From assembly GCA_934376945.1 (NCBI GenBank), contig CAKRPI010000026.1, forward strand, positions 1 to 23,421: a stretch of 23,421 bases of DNA, written 5' to 3'. Shown here in pieces: positions 5,487 to 13,757 of this stretch. Both the position numbers and the translations under genes were made by a program. The notes beneath the pieces were generated by a model. It saw only the letters and a list, made by a program, of their open reading frames with translations. It had not been told where the DNA came from and did no database searches. The first letter of the stretch is position 1. Each line of letters begins with the position of its first letter. Source of the DNA: an uncultured Lachnospiraceae bacterium (lineage in GTDB: Bacteria > Bacillota > Clostridia > Lachnospirales > Lachnospiraceae).

Positions 5487-6686
5487 CTATAAAATGTCGA
5501 TATTTACACATTCAATACAATTGTAAAATCCTTCGCTACGCATATAATTTTGTGAAAATAGTATGCTATATTTTCCCTCTGTCTCATGAAGTATCGATAC
5601 TAAGCCAACTGTTCCTTCTGAGTTTAGTTCAATTGCATTCCACGACTCAAGCACATTTTCTGAATAAAGCAATTGTTGGATACCGGAAGATGATGTTCCT
5701 AAAATGAAAATGACCTTTTGCGTATCATCTGTTTGAATCAGAGAAATAGAAATCATGTTTTCCGGCAAGTTACAGATTTCTCCTACATACTTTCCTGTGG
5801 CTCCATCAATCCAATAAAGAATCGGCTCCATGACCGTTTGTTTCTCTTGATTGTATTTAGGAACTTGACCGCCGCAAAGAATGTTTCCATTCATTTCTTC
5901 ACAGGTATAAATGACAGAAATAGGATTCTGATCAGTATATTGCCAACATACCCTGCCCAGATCATTGAGCAGAAGAACGGTGCCGGAGCGAAGGGTTCCT
6001 TCTTCCATTTGAGCCCCATACAAGAGAAAACCGTTCTCTGTATCCTTTACGCCGGTTCCACAAAACGCAAACGTGCCGATATTATTTTTCTCCCAACATT
6101 GCTCTAACAGGGTTCCCTGATACGTATAGTATCTTAAACGGCCGTGATTCACGAGATCATATGTCATAACGCCATCGCTCAGAAACCAAAACTGTTTGGA
6201 ACTCAAAACCTCCATGTATGAATGGGGTAGAGGAAGCGGAGTTCCCTCACTTAAGGTAAAATAGGTATACTGGGGTTGGATGCTACTAAAGTAATCGTCC
6301 ATATCTGAATTTCTGATAAGAAGGTTGTTGCTTTGAACTTCGCCGATGATTTCATACATTTGAGGAATGTCTTGTTTTGGGCAGTATTCCCACAAAAGCG
6401 TTCCCTCCGGAGTATAGCAGCGAATAAACCCCTGTAAATTTTCATTCAAAGTATGTTCCTTGTGGTAGTACTGGTCAATGATACTCGAAGCATCATTTGT
6501 TTGTAATCCACAAATCATAAGACAATTCTTATCCTCGGTTAAATATGTGTCCACAATAAGAATAGAGGTATCATTCCATCGCCTGATGTCATATTGAACC
6601 TCTGCAAAAGAATGGGAAACGATAGGGAAAAAGAAAAGGTAAATCACCGCCATACAGCCACATAGCAACGGATTACGCCATCTCAT
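5487..6686 (-). CDS. Exported protein of unknown function, propeller-like
   Basis: A 399-residue protein with a signal peptide (residues 1-28, cationic start then VIYLFFFPIVSHSFA). The mature part is beta-rich, with recurring short segments such as GTLLWEYCPK, GTLLEQCW, GRVCWQYT and GATGKYVGEI. These are the (D/E)G..(L/W)W.Y-type blades of PQQ/WD-like beta-propellers, though no single family was firmly recognised. GAGGAG sits 8 bases before the ATG. The 9222-10445 product reads similarly (for example EYGKEKWQYV), so the two may be distant paralogues. The downstream end abuts the inverted-repeat element. It is likely a secreted or surface sensor or structural protein. Its function is unknown. 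Confidence 0.7.
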   Translation of the reverse strand: MRWRNPLLCGCMAVIYLFFFPIVSHSFAEVQYDIRRWNDTSILIVDTYLTEDKNCLMICGLQTNDASSIIDQYYHKEHTLNENLQGFIRCYTPEGTLLWEYCPKQDIPQMYEIIGEVQSNNLLIRNSDMDDYFSSIQPQYTYFTLSEGTPLPLPHSYMEVLSSKQFWFLSDGVMTYDLVNHGRLRYYTYQGTLLEQCWEKNNIGTFAFCGTGVKDTENGFLLYGAQMEEGTLRSGTVLLLNDLGRVCWQYTDQNPISVIYTCEEMNGNILCGGQVPKYNQEKQTVMEPILYWIDGATGKYVGEICNLPENMISISLIQTDDTQKVIFILGTSSSGIQQLLYSENVLESWNAIELNSEGTVGLVSILHETEGKYSILFSQNYMRSEGFYNCIECVNIDIL

Positions 6687-6869
6687 ATTGTCACTCCTCT
6701 ATTGATAAACAGGATTCAGTCGATATTGCTTGGCCAGTTGGGTAAAAGCTTGGTTTCGAATGCTGTCTGGAATCTTAACATATTTCTATTTGTTGCTCAC
6801 CTTCTTTTCCTTATGATTTGTTCCTTAGATCGTGACCGCGCCCATAGGTATAAGAATTCTTAAGTATAC

Positions 6870-7136
6870 TCAGTTTCCTTTTTTGTTATATGCATCTGAT
6901 TCAACAAGGAAACGAGCATCTACAAAGCCCCACAATGCTCCGTATTGTACAAGGCCCCATGTTGCATGCCGATCGGCAAGTTGCAATATAGTACCGTTTG
7001 GGATTTTGGCAATAATCTTTCCTTCAGGCTGTGCTCTGAGGTTAACGGATTTTTCATTTCCGTGTTTGTTTGTATCAACCACTGTAGACAAGCAGAGCTG
7101 GGGCATATCTTCACGAATATGACATGAGCTTTTCAC
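6870..7136 (-). pseudogene. SH3-domain remnant antisense to a promoter
   Basis: This minus-strand frame of 88 codons contains an SH3b-like sequence: KSVNLRAQPEGKIIAKIPNG, then LADRHATWGLVQYG, then LWGFVDARFLVES. The only possible start is a GTG at 7136 with no ribosome binding site. The frame is open for only ten codons further upstream and lies across the promoter block of the 7240 gene. No signal peptide is present, unlike the other SH3 proteins here. It is most likely the tail of a larger wall-binding protein whose front was lost. A tiny expressed protein cannot be excluded. Confidence 0.5.
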
Positions 7137-7231
7137 TTTGTTCAGACCATATAATGCGTTATTATGTCATCAGCAAAAGGAAAAAGGCGGCCGTTTCAAA
7201 ACCTGATGCAACAAAAACAAAACGAAAGGAA
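7130..7231 (+). promoter_or_regulatory. Promoter and leader block, copy 1
   Basis: A -10 TATAAT lies at 7150-7155. The surrounding ~100 bases (TTTTCACTTT..TTCA, TATAATGCGTTA, TCATCAGCAAA, GGCC) recur before the 11206 hydrolase gene at 11092-11190. No -35 consensus sits at the usual distance. The conserved TTCACTTT just before the -10 may substitute for it or be an activator site. Confidence 0.55.
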
Positions 7232-7239
7232 CTTACATT

Positions 7240-8031
7240 ATGGGAACTTATAATCGTGATGCAGCTGCTGCCTATGCAATTCAGTTTACTGATACGCGGA
7301 GTGGATTTGGTAAGTATAATCAAGATGGTTTTGGCTACATTGATCCTAAAAAAAATGGTAAAGGCAGTGGAGATTGTACTAACTTTGCTTCTCAGTGTCT
7401 CTGGGCTGGCGGACATCCTATGATGGGCGCATGGACCAACACAACGCCATATTTTGAGCCTGGAACTGGTACAACGACATGGAATGGCACGAATTCTCTT
7501 AGGAATTTCCTTATCAACACCGGTTGGGCAGAACACGTTGATAGCAAGTCTCAACTTAAGCGAGGTGATCTCGTCTATTCGGTAAGCAAAGAAACCGGTG
7601 AATATACGCATGTTGTAGTAGTATGCCGAGATGTTGAAGAAGATGGTAAAATCTACGTCTGTGGTCATACCGCCAATCAGCGCGATAAAGTTCGAGTAAC
7701 TCCAACAGGATTTAAAGACTACTACTTGCATATTTTGGATTCGTTTCCTACGAATGGAACGGCAGTTTATCATGCCGGCTATGACAGCCAAGCCGACTTT
7801 GATTCGGCAATGTCTGATTATGGTAAGGAAACGCTACATCCTGGCGAAACAAGTGATTATGTAAAAAATGTACAGAATCGTCTTAAATATCTAGGATATT
7901 ATTCTGGCTCCGCCAGTGGGTATTTCGATACATCGACTGAAAATGCCATTATCGATTTCCAAGAGCATTATAATCTCACCGCTGACGGTCTTCCGGGATG
8001 GAAAACGAAAAATAAGCTTTATAATCCATAA
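7240..8031 (+). CDS. Amidase-domain wall hydrolase with PG-binding domain
   Basis: A 263-residue protein without signal peptide. Residues 4-170 match the putative amidase domain (Amidase_6): YNRDAAAAYA at the start, a GDCTNFASQCLWAGG motif with candidate nucleophile Cys46, candidate His124 in THVVVV, and a later GHTANQRD. Residues about 205-262 are a PG_binding_1 domain (VQNRLKYLGYYSG, GYFDTSTENAIIDFQ, ADGLPGWKTKNKL). It should cleave peptide or amide bonds in peptidoglycan. AAAGGAAC sits 8 bases before the ATG. It lacks its own secretion signal and a holin gene is nearby (10572-11009), which suggests endolysin-type delivery. It ends at a bidirectional terminator shared with the convergent 8104-9102 gene. 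Confidence 0.8.
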   Translation: MGTYNRDAAAAYAIQFTDTRSGFGKYNQDGFGYIDPKKNGKGSGDCTNFASQCLWAGGHPMMGAWTNTTPYFEPGTGTTTWNGTNSLRNFLINTGWAEHVDSKSQLKRGDLVYSVSKETGEYTHVVVVCRDVEEDGKIYVCGHTANQRDKVRVTPTGFKDYYLHILDSFPTNGTAVYHAGYDSQADFDSAMSDYGKETLHPGETSDYVKNVQNRLKYLGYYSGSASGYFDTSTENAIIDFQEHYNLTADGLPGWKTKNKLYNP

Positions 8032-8065
8032 GGTACTATCTTGCACATCTGTAATAGAATCGAAA

Positions 8066-8105
8066 AAGGGATTGCCAATCCAAGATTGCTGATTGGCAAT
8101 CCCTT
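8066..8105. terminator. Bidirectional terminator
   Basis: A perfect 15-bp stem pairs 8066-8080 with 8091-8105, with A runs before and T's after. It serves the convergent genes ending at 8031 and 8104. Its right arm overlaps the stop codon of the minus-strand gene. Confidence 0.8.
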
Positions 8106-9102
8106 ATTCATGAATTTGAAAAACAAAGGAATACGCCAGATCTGTTGATTCGTCTTCCCACCATGGAGCAATAGTGATTGTTTTCGAATCGCTGCTGAAG
8201 TTTACAGTGATGTCAATATTCCCGCGATAAAAGTCATATTGGGCGATATGCTCTTGAAAGGTTCTTCCTTGATAAATGCCATCTACAAAAGTATCGAAGC
8301 CGATAACACGAATTGGTTGGTCGTCATCGAACCGAACAATTCCACCCTCAGCATAAATACGGATATCTGCTTTCTGTTCATGAATATAGCAGGATGCGTA
8401 ATAAGAGATGTCCTCTACATCCATAGAATCCATCATGTACAACCCGGATGAGTCCTTTGTTGTGATGAGGTTCTTCAGAACATCAGGGGAGTCAGGAAGA
8501 TCTTTAAAATCTACGGAACTAAAAGCAGTATCTAATCGTAGATAACCACAAAGCCTATCCGTTTTGTACACACCTGTTAGCTGATTATCGTATTCGTAAT
8601 AGGTAATCGGACCATCAAACATGGAAACGGTGAATGAGCTGTTATTTTTATCGCATTTCGTATAGCTTTTAAGGCGCCATTGTTGATCCACGTCTTTTTG
8701 ATAAAGCATACCAGAACCGGATTCAAAAGAAATGCTGATTTCATCATATATTTCGCAATAGAATTCCGTGACAGGTTCTTGAAATATAGCAGTGCTGGAC
8801 TCCATGATATTCCTTACTTGTCCACCCATAACTGTCATGATTGTAAAAATATAATTTTCTCCATCATATCGCTCGGCAAAGATATCGCTGTCATATGGAG
8901 TTCCTGTAAAGAAGTAGGCTATACCCTCTGCTTCCCATGAACAATTAATATACTGTTCAAGAGCAGACTCAAAGAAAACGGCTGGATACGGTGCAGGGTC
9001 AATATCGGCAATTCCTATACTGGGAATGTAAGCAAACCAGAAGAAAATAAGACACAACCTAATAATTTTTTCATGTGCAAAAACACCTTTCTTTTCCATC
9101 AT
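8104..9102 (-). CDS. Exported protein of unknown function
   Basis: A 332-residue protein. AAAGGG seven bases ahead favours the ATG at 9102 (an adjacent ATG at 9099 is also possible) over a start 108 bases further upstream. A long signal peptide (hydrophobic RLCLIFFWFAYIPSIGIA) ends near residue 32. The mature sequence is rich in Tyr, Asp and Ser, with beta-type segments such as FTIMTVMGGQV, SFTVSMFDGPITYYEYD and DITVNFSSDSKTITIAPWW. No family was recognised and no catalytic motif stands out. It is one of four exported minus-strand proteins interleaved with plus-strand lysis-type genes. It lies just downstream of the 9222-10445 gene on the same strand (119 bases apart), so they could be cotranscribed. 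Confidence 0.65.
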   Translation of the reverse strand: MMEKKGVFAHEKIIRLCLIFFWFAYIPSIGIADIDPAPYPAVFFESALEQYINCSWEAEGIAYFFTGTPYDSDIFAERYDGENYIFTIMTVMGGQVRNIMESSTAIFQEPVTEFYCEIYDEISISFESGSGMLYQKDVDQQWRLKSYTKCDKNNSSFTVSMFDGPITYYEYDNQLTGVYKTDRLCGYLRLDTAFSSVDFKDLPDSPDVLKNLITTKDSSGLYMMDSMDVEDISYYASCYIHEQKADIRIYAEGGIVRFDDDQPIRVIGFDTFVDGIYQGRTFQEHIAQYDFYRGNIDITVNFSSDSKTITIAPWWEDESTDLAYSFVFQIHE

Positions 9103-9221
9103 ATTCTTTCCCTTTCTATTTTCTTTTGATTTAATATTTCGCTTTCGTTTCCTGCATTTTATAAAATCAGTTGTTGATATTCGTAAAACGCCAAATGTTA
9201 TGTTCAACATTATATTCTTAA

Positions 9222-10445
9222 TTATATTTGCTTTGCATTATAAGTCATTGTGTATTTAACAACATTTGCACATTTGTTTGTTCCATCCCATAGTATTCCA
9301 CGGATAAATGTCCCACCATCATTGTCAAGAAATTCATAATATCCATTCTGTATGTCTTTCAAATACTTTATGCACTTCCCATCCCATTTCAGCAATGTAA
9401 AGCACAGTTGACGTTGTTCATAATCATGTTGCACAAAAACAATCCCCTCTTGAATTATTGCCGCCGTAGTAGAATACCATGCCGAATAATGATCTAACGG
9501 AATCTCTTTGAAGTTCAGTGTATCATTCCCTAAATCAATAGAACAAAGAAGCCATCTCAAGCTATCATCTCCGCTAGTAAAAAGCCCATATATTTTTTTA
9601 TCTCGAGTCCCAGCAAAACACTTAAATTCCAAATTAACGCCTCCATTTCCGTTAATGAGACGCTGCTCTCCCTGTTGATCAATTATTTGAAATGCCACAT
9701 TATCTTCGTTTATCGTCGTACAAACTAAAAGTTCTTGACTTACTTGCTTAAAATAATGGAACCCGTATGGCATAGTGATTGCTGTAACTCTGTTATTCTT
9801 TTTTGAGAGGATTTCCGCCTGATCATTCGTATAGAACTCCTTCACTGTATACATCGAAAAATCATGCACGCGTTGGCGCATATCGTCCAAAATTCTGACA
9901 TTTTTCTTACTTTGTACTGTTCCATCCCAATTCAAAATAACTTCACTATATTCCAGTTGTTCTCTGTTATCATAAACATCTATTTTTATTTCTAAGTCAT
10001 TAACACATACATCAACAGCCGAATCAATTCCAGAATCTATATCATATTCATGTATGACGTATTGCCATTTCTCTTTTCCATATTCTGTAAAAAGAGACAT
10101 TCGACATTGCCCCTTTTCATCATCTTCTGTTCTATATAGAATCAACACGGAATTGTCAGGAGCTTCTATCACTTTGGATACTGAAATTGGTATATTCTGA
10201 AATTGTAATATTATATCATTTTGCATTACATAAAATAAATCAGATATTGAATCCTGCTTCTGTTTCTGTTTCTGTTTCTGAGACTTATTTCCAACCATAA
10301 CATTTTCATAATGTCCAATAGAATCATACGAGTGTACAGACTGGATATTATTTTGAAATTCTGCTCTCGCATAGACTGTATTGCAAATCAGCAAAATAAA
10401 TATCATGGAACATTTTTTGTGTTTTATAATGTTTTTATTTTTCAT
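9222..10445 (-). CDS. Exported protein of unknown function, propeller-like
   Basis: The ATG at 10445 is preferred, with AAAGGAAG seven bases ahead. This gives 407 residues. The signal peptide is KHKKCSMIFILLICNTVYARA. A short Lys-Gln repeat (KQKQKQKQ, around residue 60) is followed by beta-rich sequence with SVLILYRTEDDEKG, YGKEKWQYV and DGTVQSKKN. The layout recalls the 5487-6686 product. The last ~45 codons (YYEFLDNDGGTFIRG, CANVVKYTMTYNAKQI) are duplicated in decayed form at 13615-13757. No family was recognised. Divergent transcription from the holin gene across a 126-base intergenic region suggests shared control. Confidence 0.7.
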   Translation of the reverse strand: MKNKNIIKHKKCSMIFILLICNTVYARAEFQNNIQSVHSYDSIGHYENVMVGNKSQKQKQKQKQDSISDLFYVMQNDIILQFQNIPISVSKVIEAPDNSVLILYRTEDDEKGQCRMSLFTEYGKEKWQYVIHEYDIDSGIDSAVDVCVNDLEIKIDVYDNREQLEYSEVILNWDGTVQSKKNVRILDDMRQRVHDFSMYTVKEFYTNDQAEILSKKNNRVTAITMPYGFHYFKQVSQELLVCTTINEDNVAFQIIDQQGEQRLINGNGGVNLEFKCFAGTRDKKIYGLFTSGDDSLRWLLCSIDLGNDTLNFKEIPLDHYSAWYSTTAAIIQEGIVFVQHDYEQRQLCFTLLKWDGKCIKYLKDIQNGYYEFLDNDGGTFIRGILWDGTNKCANVVKYTMTYNAKQI

Positions 10446-10493
10446 AATCCAACTTCCTTTCACGATATTTACATCATAATATCACTTTCACTA

Positions 10494-10549
10494 TTAACAT
10501 GACATTGTTAAAATATGAACTGCAAGATGTTGATGGCCATCACTTGCAG
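10494..10549. promoter_or_regulatory. Inverted repeat and leader hairpin before the holin
   Basis: TTAACA-6-TGTTAA (10494-10511) is an operator-like dyad overlapping a TAAAAT -10-like sequence. Next, CTGCAAG (10520-10526) pairs with CTTGCAG (10543-10549), enclosing the palindrome TGATGGCCATCA. Both sit between the divergent exported-protein and holin genes, so either or both genes could be controlled here. Confidence 0.45.
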
Positions 10550-10571
10550 ATAACATAAGGAGTGTATACTA

Positions 10572-11009
10572 ATGGCTATTGATTCTATGACGAATTTTAT
10601 TGAACATTTTAAAAACCTCATAATTGGCAGCTTTCTTGACGGTTGGGACAACGCACTTGAAATCTTGCTCATCATTATGGCCTTAGATTATGTCACCGGC
10701 TTAGCTAGTGCATTTAAAAAGAAAGCCGTCAGTTCAAGCGTTGGATATACGGGGCTTATTAAAAAAGCAAGCATTTTTATCATAGTAATTTTAGCTGCCC
10801 AAATGGATCGAATGGTAGGAGACGGAAGTCATCTGTTCCGAAATGGCACCGCATTTTTCTTTTCGGCTAACGATGCAATATCTGTTCTCGAAAACATCGG
10901 GCAAATCGGAATTAAAATGCCTTCATTTTTAAGAAAAGCACTGATAAACTTAAAAGATACTTATGATTCATCTCCTTCTCAATCTAAAAAGAACGACAAT
11001 GAGAAATGA
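10572..11009 (+). CDS. Holin, TcdE/phage holin-4 type
   Basis: A 145-residue membrane protein. The pattern matches the phage_holin_4 / toxin-secretion holin family. A hydrophobic helix (ALEILLIIMALDYVTGLASAF, about residues 27-47) carries the family-typical LDY.TG signature. It is followed by the KKAVSSSVGYTGLIKKA loop and a second hydrophobic segment (IFIIVILAAQMDRM). The C-terminal half is amphipathic and ends in a charged tail. AAGGAG lies ten bases before the ATG. Such holins form membrane lesions that release endolysins or, for TcdE, large toxins. The next gene in the same direction (11206) encodes a signal-less wall hydrolase, and another lies at 7240. Together these make a lysis-type module. 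Confidence 0.85.
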   Translation: MAIDSMTNFIEHFKNLIIGSFLDGWDNALEILLIIMALDYVTGLASAFKKKAVSSSVGYTGLIKKASIFIIVILAAQMDRMVGDGSHLFRNGTAFFFSANDAISVLENIGQIGIKMPSFLRKALINLKDTYDSSPSQSKKNDNEK

Positions 11010-11091
11010 ATTCACTTAAGCTCGTACTCTCTAATAATATTCACTCATGTTGATTCTTTATTCCTTAAGTCTTCACAAATATAGCACTGTT

Positions 11092-11190
11092 TTTTCACTT
11101 TTTTCAAATCGTATAATGCGTTACTATATCATCAGCAAAGGGATAAAGGTGGCCACCTCAGAACCTAATGCACAAAATATAAATGAAAGG
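11092..11190 (+). promoter_or_regulatory. Promoter and leader block, copy 2
   Basis: TATAAT at 11112-11117 lies in a ~100-base block matching 7130-7231 (TTTTCACTT, TATAATGCGTTA, ATCATCAGCAAA, AAAGG.GGCC). It ends in the AAAGGAAA ribosome binding site of the 11206 gene. Both copies serve signal-less wall hydrolase genes, which argues for coordinated expression. Confidence 0.55.
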
Positions 11191-11205
11191 AAAATAAATT
11201 ATATC

Positions 11206-12477
11206 ATGGCAACTTGTATTGTTAAAACTGGCAATGACAATGGCGTTAATATTCGCCCGTCTAAGAGCACCAGTGGTAATAGACTTGGTGTAATTAATAA
11301 CGGTGTATCAGTTAACGTTGTTCGATGCGATGGCACTTGGGCAACATTGATGTATAACGGCACACCCGCTTTTGTACAGCATAAGTTTCTCCAAAATCCT
11401 CCGACTATTAATGGTGACGGTCTCTCCGTGAATGATGCCGCTGTTAGTAATGGCGACAAGGTTAATATTCGTGATGCTGCAAATGGCAATCTAACTCGAA
11501 AACAAATGAACAAAGGTGACAATCATACAGTGTTGGGAAAGTCGTTGGTGGGCAATTTTTATTGGTATAAAATTAACACGAATCAGTGGGTACGAGGCGA
11601 TTATTTGACTCCGGGAACTTCTAGCTGCGGGAACTCTGGCGAAAGTACAGGTGGCGGCAGCGGTGGTAACACCGCAACATGGGAACAGGTTCTTGCGGGA
11701 AGTGCTGTTTATAAAAAGGAATCCAGTAGTTCTGCCGTATGTGAAGGTGTTAAAACTCTTCAGCGGTATTTAATTGCCATAGGTTGGGGTAGAGCTGCTG
11801 TACTTGGTGCCACGTCTGATATGACAGTTGATGGCAACTTTGGTGCAAAAACAGAAAAAGCTGTAAAAAATTTTCAGTACGAATGCGGCCTAACTCAAGA
11901 TGGCATTGTTGGATCTCAGACAGCTATTAAACTAGACAACGCTCGTTCGAACGTGAATTTTACAACTAAAAAGTTTTATCCTCTTGCAGCTTCCGAATGG
12001 AACTACAACGCTTTACCTTCTTGGGTGGATGATATTTCTCTATGCGCGCGTATGATCTGCGCGGAACACTCGCGCAATGGCTATCCATCTGGCGACGAAG
12101 ATGCACGCGCCGGTATTGCTAAGGTTTTTAGAAATCGAAAGAACTCTAGTCAAAATTTCAATGAGGTAAATGGCTTGAAAACTTATAAAGCCATTATCTT
12201 TGGCACAAACCAGTATAACCCTGCAACCGGGGCTGCATCTTCCCGAAAAATGGCTTATTTTGTATGGCGTGGTGCTGGCAATGGGGTGCCGTGGCAACAG
12301 GCCATCAGTTACGCAACGCAACTTGTTAATGGTCAGGCGATTACCCGTGCCGCTAATGTGACCAATCAGGTTTACTTTAATGGATACACTTTGTCTTGGT
12401 CCGCTACTGGCAAGAAAGATATTGTGTATTATCCTGATGAACCTACTAAAAAGTTTACTGCATTTTTTAATAAGTAA
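11206..12477 (+). CDS. SH3/PG-binding/SleB-type wall hydrolase
   Basis: 423 residues if started at ATG 11206. The frame is open 53 codons further upstream, but that part is the duplicated promoter. Domains in order are an SH3b-like domain 3-62 (GNDNGVNIRPSKSTSGNRLG), a second SH3-like domain about 84-135 (DKVNIRDAANGN), a Gly/Ser linker about 138-156, and PG_binding_1 about 175-245 (DGNFGAKTEKAVKNFQ). A Hydrolase_2 (SleB) domain follows at about 275-412. Its ARMICAEHSR carries the expected catalytic Glu287. A FRNRK and a FGTNQYNPATG motif also fit the family. SleB-type enzymes are lytic transglycosylases. There is no signal peptide. The AAAGGAAA site lies unusually far (about 15 bases) from the ATG. 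It is cotranscribed with or downstream of the holin. Confidence 0.85.
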   Translation: MATCIVKTGNDNGVNIRPSKSTSGNRLGVINNGVSVNVVRCDGTWATLMYNGTPAFVQHKFLQNPPTINGDGLSVNDAAVSNGDKVNIRDAANGNLTRKQMNKGDNHTVLGKSLVGNFYWYKINTNQWVRGDYLTPGTSSCGNSGESTGGGSGGNTATWEQVLAGSAVYKKESSSSAVCEGVKTLQRYLIAIGWGRAAVLGATSDMTVDGNFGAKTEKAVKNFQYECGLTQDGIVGSQTAIKLDNARSNVNFTTKKFYPLAASEWNYNALPSWVDDISLCARMICAEHSRNGYPSGDEDARAGIAKVFRNRKNSSQNFNEVNGLKTYKAIIFGTNQYNPATGAASSRKMAYFVWRGAGNGVPWQQAISYATQLVNGQAITRAANVTNQVYFNGYTLSWSATGKKDIVYYPDEPTKKFTAFFNK

Positions 12478-12486
12478 ACTTTGACT

Positions 12487-12517
12487 AAAGAAAGTCGTCG
12501 TAATGACGGCTTTCTTT
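12487..12517. terminator. Bidirectional terminator
   Basis: A 13-bp stem pairs 12487-12499 with 12505-12517 (one G-U pair) around a five-base loop, with T's on both sides. It lies between the convergent genes ending at 12477 and 12522. Confidence 0.75.
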
Positions 12518-12521
12518 GCGT

Positions 12522-13424
12522 TTATGGTCGTATGACTGGAGTGTCTGAAAGTAGTAGATTCTTGTATAAAATGCCTTGAATTGTTGCAGCACCTAGGCCC
12601 TCATAGTGGTTGGTGCATTGCCATATAAAGCTGCTGTTTTCATAATTATAGGTATAAAGATCAATATCAGTAGAAGTACTGTGTTCTATAACCGCTTCGG
12701 ATTCTGTCGTGCAAAGGCTTATATTTCTAACTACATATAAATCGCAAGTGTAAACGGATTCAGTTCCATCGCTAATAGAATATTCACTGATCATAGAATA
12801 AGCGTTTAATAAAACTACATCATCAATACCCATGTCATAGGCTGGAGAAGTATCACGAGATGCATAGCACACTTCATACTTCCTAGAAGATAAATTATAC
12901 AAACGCTCAATCTGAACGCTGTCGGCAAAAGCGGATGTCCTGATTTTCAACCATGTGTTGGTCAGGCCATCCGCTATTTCAACAGATTCTACATCTGGTA
13001 AAACATCGGTCAACAACCATTCGTCATTTTGGCGTAGAAACACAACAGCAAAAGTAGAAGGCTGATAACCATAACGGATAACAACTACATCACAGAGCAT
13101 ATCTGAAACAGGAACTCCCCAGAACGTAAAGTACTTTGCTTGCGCTGTAGAGAGAGAAGGCAAGTAGCTGATGTCAAGACCGTTTTCCCTTAGTACTTGA
13201 TCAAGCCGCTGAATATCATTGCCAACAGTCAGCACAAAATCATCCGGTGAAAACAGAATACACTGAAAGGGCGCAGCTTCATTCAGTGATTGGGAGGGCT
13301 CTAGCTCATGGAGACTGTTTGCTACAATATCCTGATACTGGTTATCTAAAGCATGCGCACATCCTGCACTGGATAAGAACAAGAGAAATGCGAAGAAAAC
13401 GGAGATAGGGATTCGTTTATTCAT
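12522..13424 (-). CDS. Exported or lipoprotein-like protein of unknown function
   Basis: A 300-residue protein. GATAGGAG about nine bases ahead supports the ATG at 13424. The N-terminus (NKRIPISVFFAFLLFLSS then AGCAHA) is a signal peptide. The Cys in SAGC resembles a lipobox but lacks the usual -3 Leu, so cleavage after AHA by signal peptidase I is equally possible. The mature part has mixed beta segments (YFTFWGVPVSDM, VVVIRYGYQPSTFAVVFLRQ, WLLTDVLPDVESVEI). No family was recognised. It is convergent with the SleB-type hydrolase gene across a shared terminator. It could sense or modulate wall lysis, but nothing in the sequence proves this. Confidence 0.65.
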   Translation of the reverse strand: MNKRIPISVFFAFLLFLSSAGCAHALDNQYQDIVANSLHELEPSQSLNEAAPFQCILFSPDDFVLTVGNDIQRLDQVLRENGLDISYLPSLSTAQAKYFTFWGVPVSDMLCDVVVIRYGYQPSTFAVVFLRQNDEWLLTDVLPDVESVEIADGLTNTWLKIRTSAFADSVQIERLYNLSSRKYEVCYASRDTSPAYDMGIDDVVLLNAYSMISEYSISDGTESVYTCDLYVVRNISLCTTESEAVIEHSTSTDIDLYTYNYENSSFIWQCTNHYEGLGAATIQGILYKNLLLSDTPVIRP

Positions 13425-13614
13425 ATGATCTACTCCTATCACTGTATTTGTCGTTTAATATATCATTTGAACTTTATTTTGTCTACCTTGCATTATTTTG
13501 CTATTGAGTGCAGTAATAAATAATTTTATCTTATTATTTCGTCAACCGTTTCCTCCTAGCATAAATTCATCTGAGCTAGTCTCTTCTGGTTTACCAGACC
13601 AAGGATCTTCAAAC
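13425..13614. other. AT-rich spacer
   Basis: Leader of the 12522-13424 gene followed by AT-rich sequence. TCTGGT/ACCAGA around 13585-13598 can form a 6-bp hairpin. No gene was seen. It runs into the decayed gene-end copy at 13615. Confidence 0.4.
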
Positions 13615-13757
13615 ATATTTGCTTTACATTATAAATCATTGTGTATTTAACAAGATTTGCACATCTGTTTGCTGTTTGTTCAATCTCATAATATTCCACG
13701 GATAAATGTTTCACTATCATTATCAAGAAATTCATAATATCCATTCTGTATATCTTA
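13615..13757 (-). pseudogene. Decayed copy of the 9222-10445 gene end
   Basis: The DNA of 13615-13757 closely matches 9224-9357. On the minus strand it reads DIQNGYYEFLDND then TFIRGIL as in the intact gene. It then hits stops, carries an insertion of roughly 10 bases, shifts frame, and continues CANLVKYTMIYNVKQI. The original stop codon is not preserved. No upstream coding part is recognisable in 13758-13980. The copy therefore records a former paralogue or a segmental duplication next to the 12522 gene. Confidence 0.8.

Noticed and set aside
6699..6782. Short minus-strand peptide-like frame after the SH3 remnant (NQAFTQLAKQYRLNPVY)
   Set aside because: Protein-like wording but only about 27 codons, no start and no recognised family. 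Kept only as a possible gene scrap.
7162..7791. 209-codon minus-strand frame opposite the amidase gene
   Set aside because: It overlaps the amidase motifs antisense and contains no recognisable domain or start signal.
11047..11205. 53-codon N-terminal extension of the SleB-type hydrolase
   Set aside because: It covers the duplicated promoter block. In the other copy the same sequence is out of frame with its gene, and a ribosome binding site precedes 11206.
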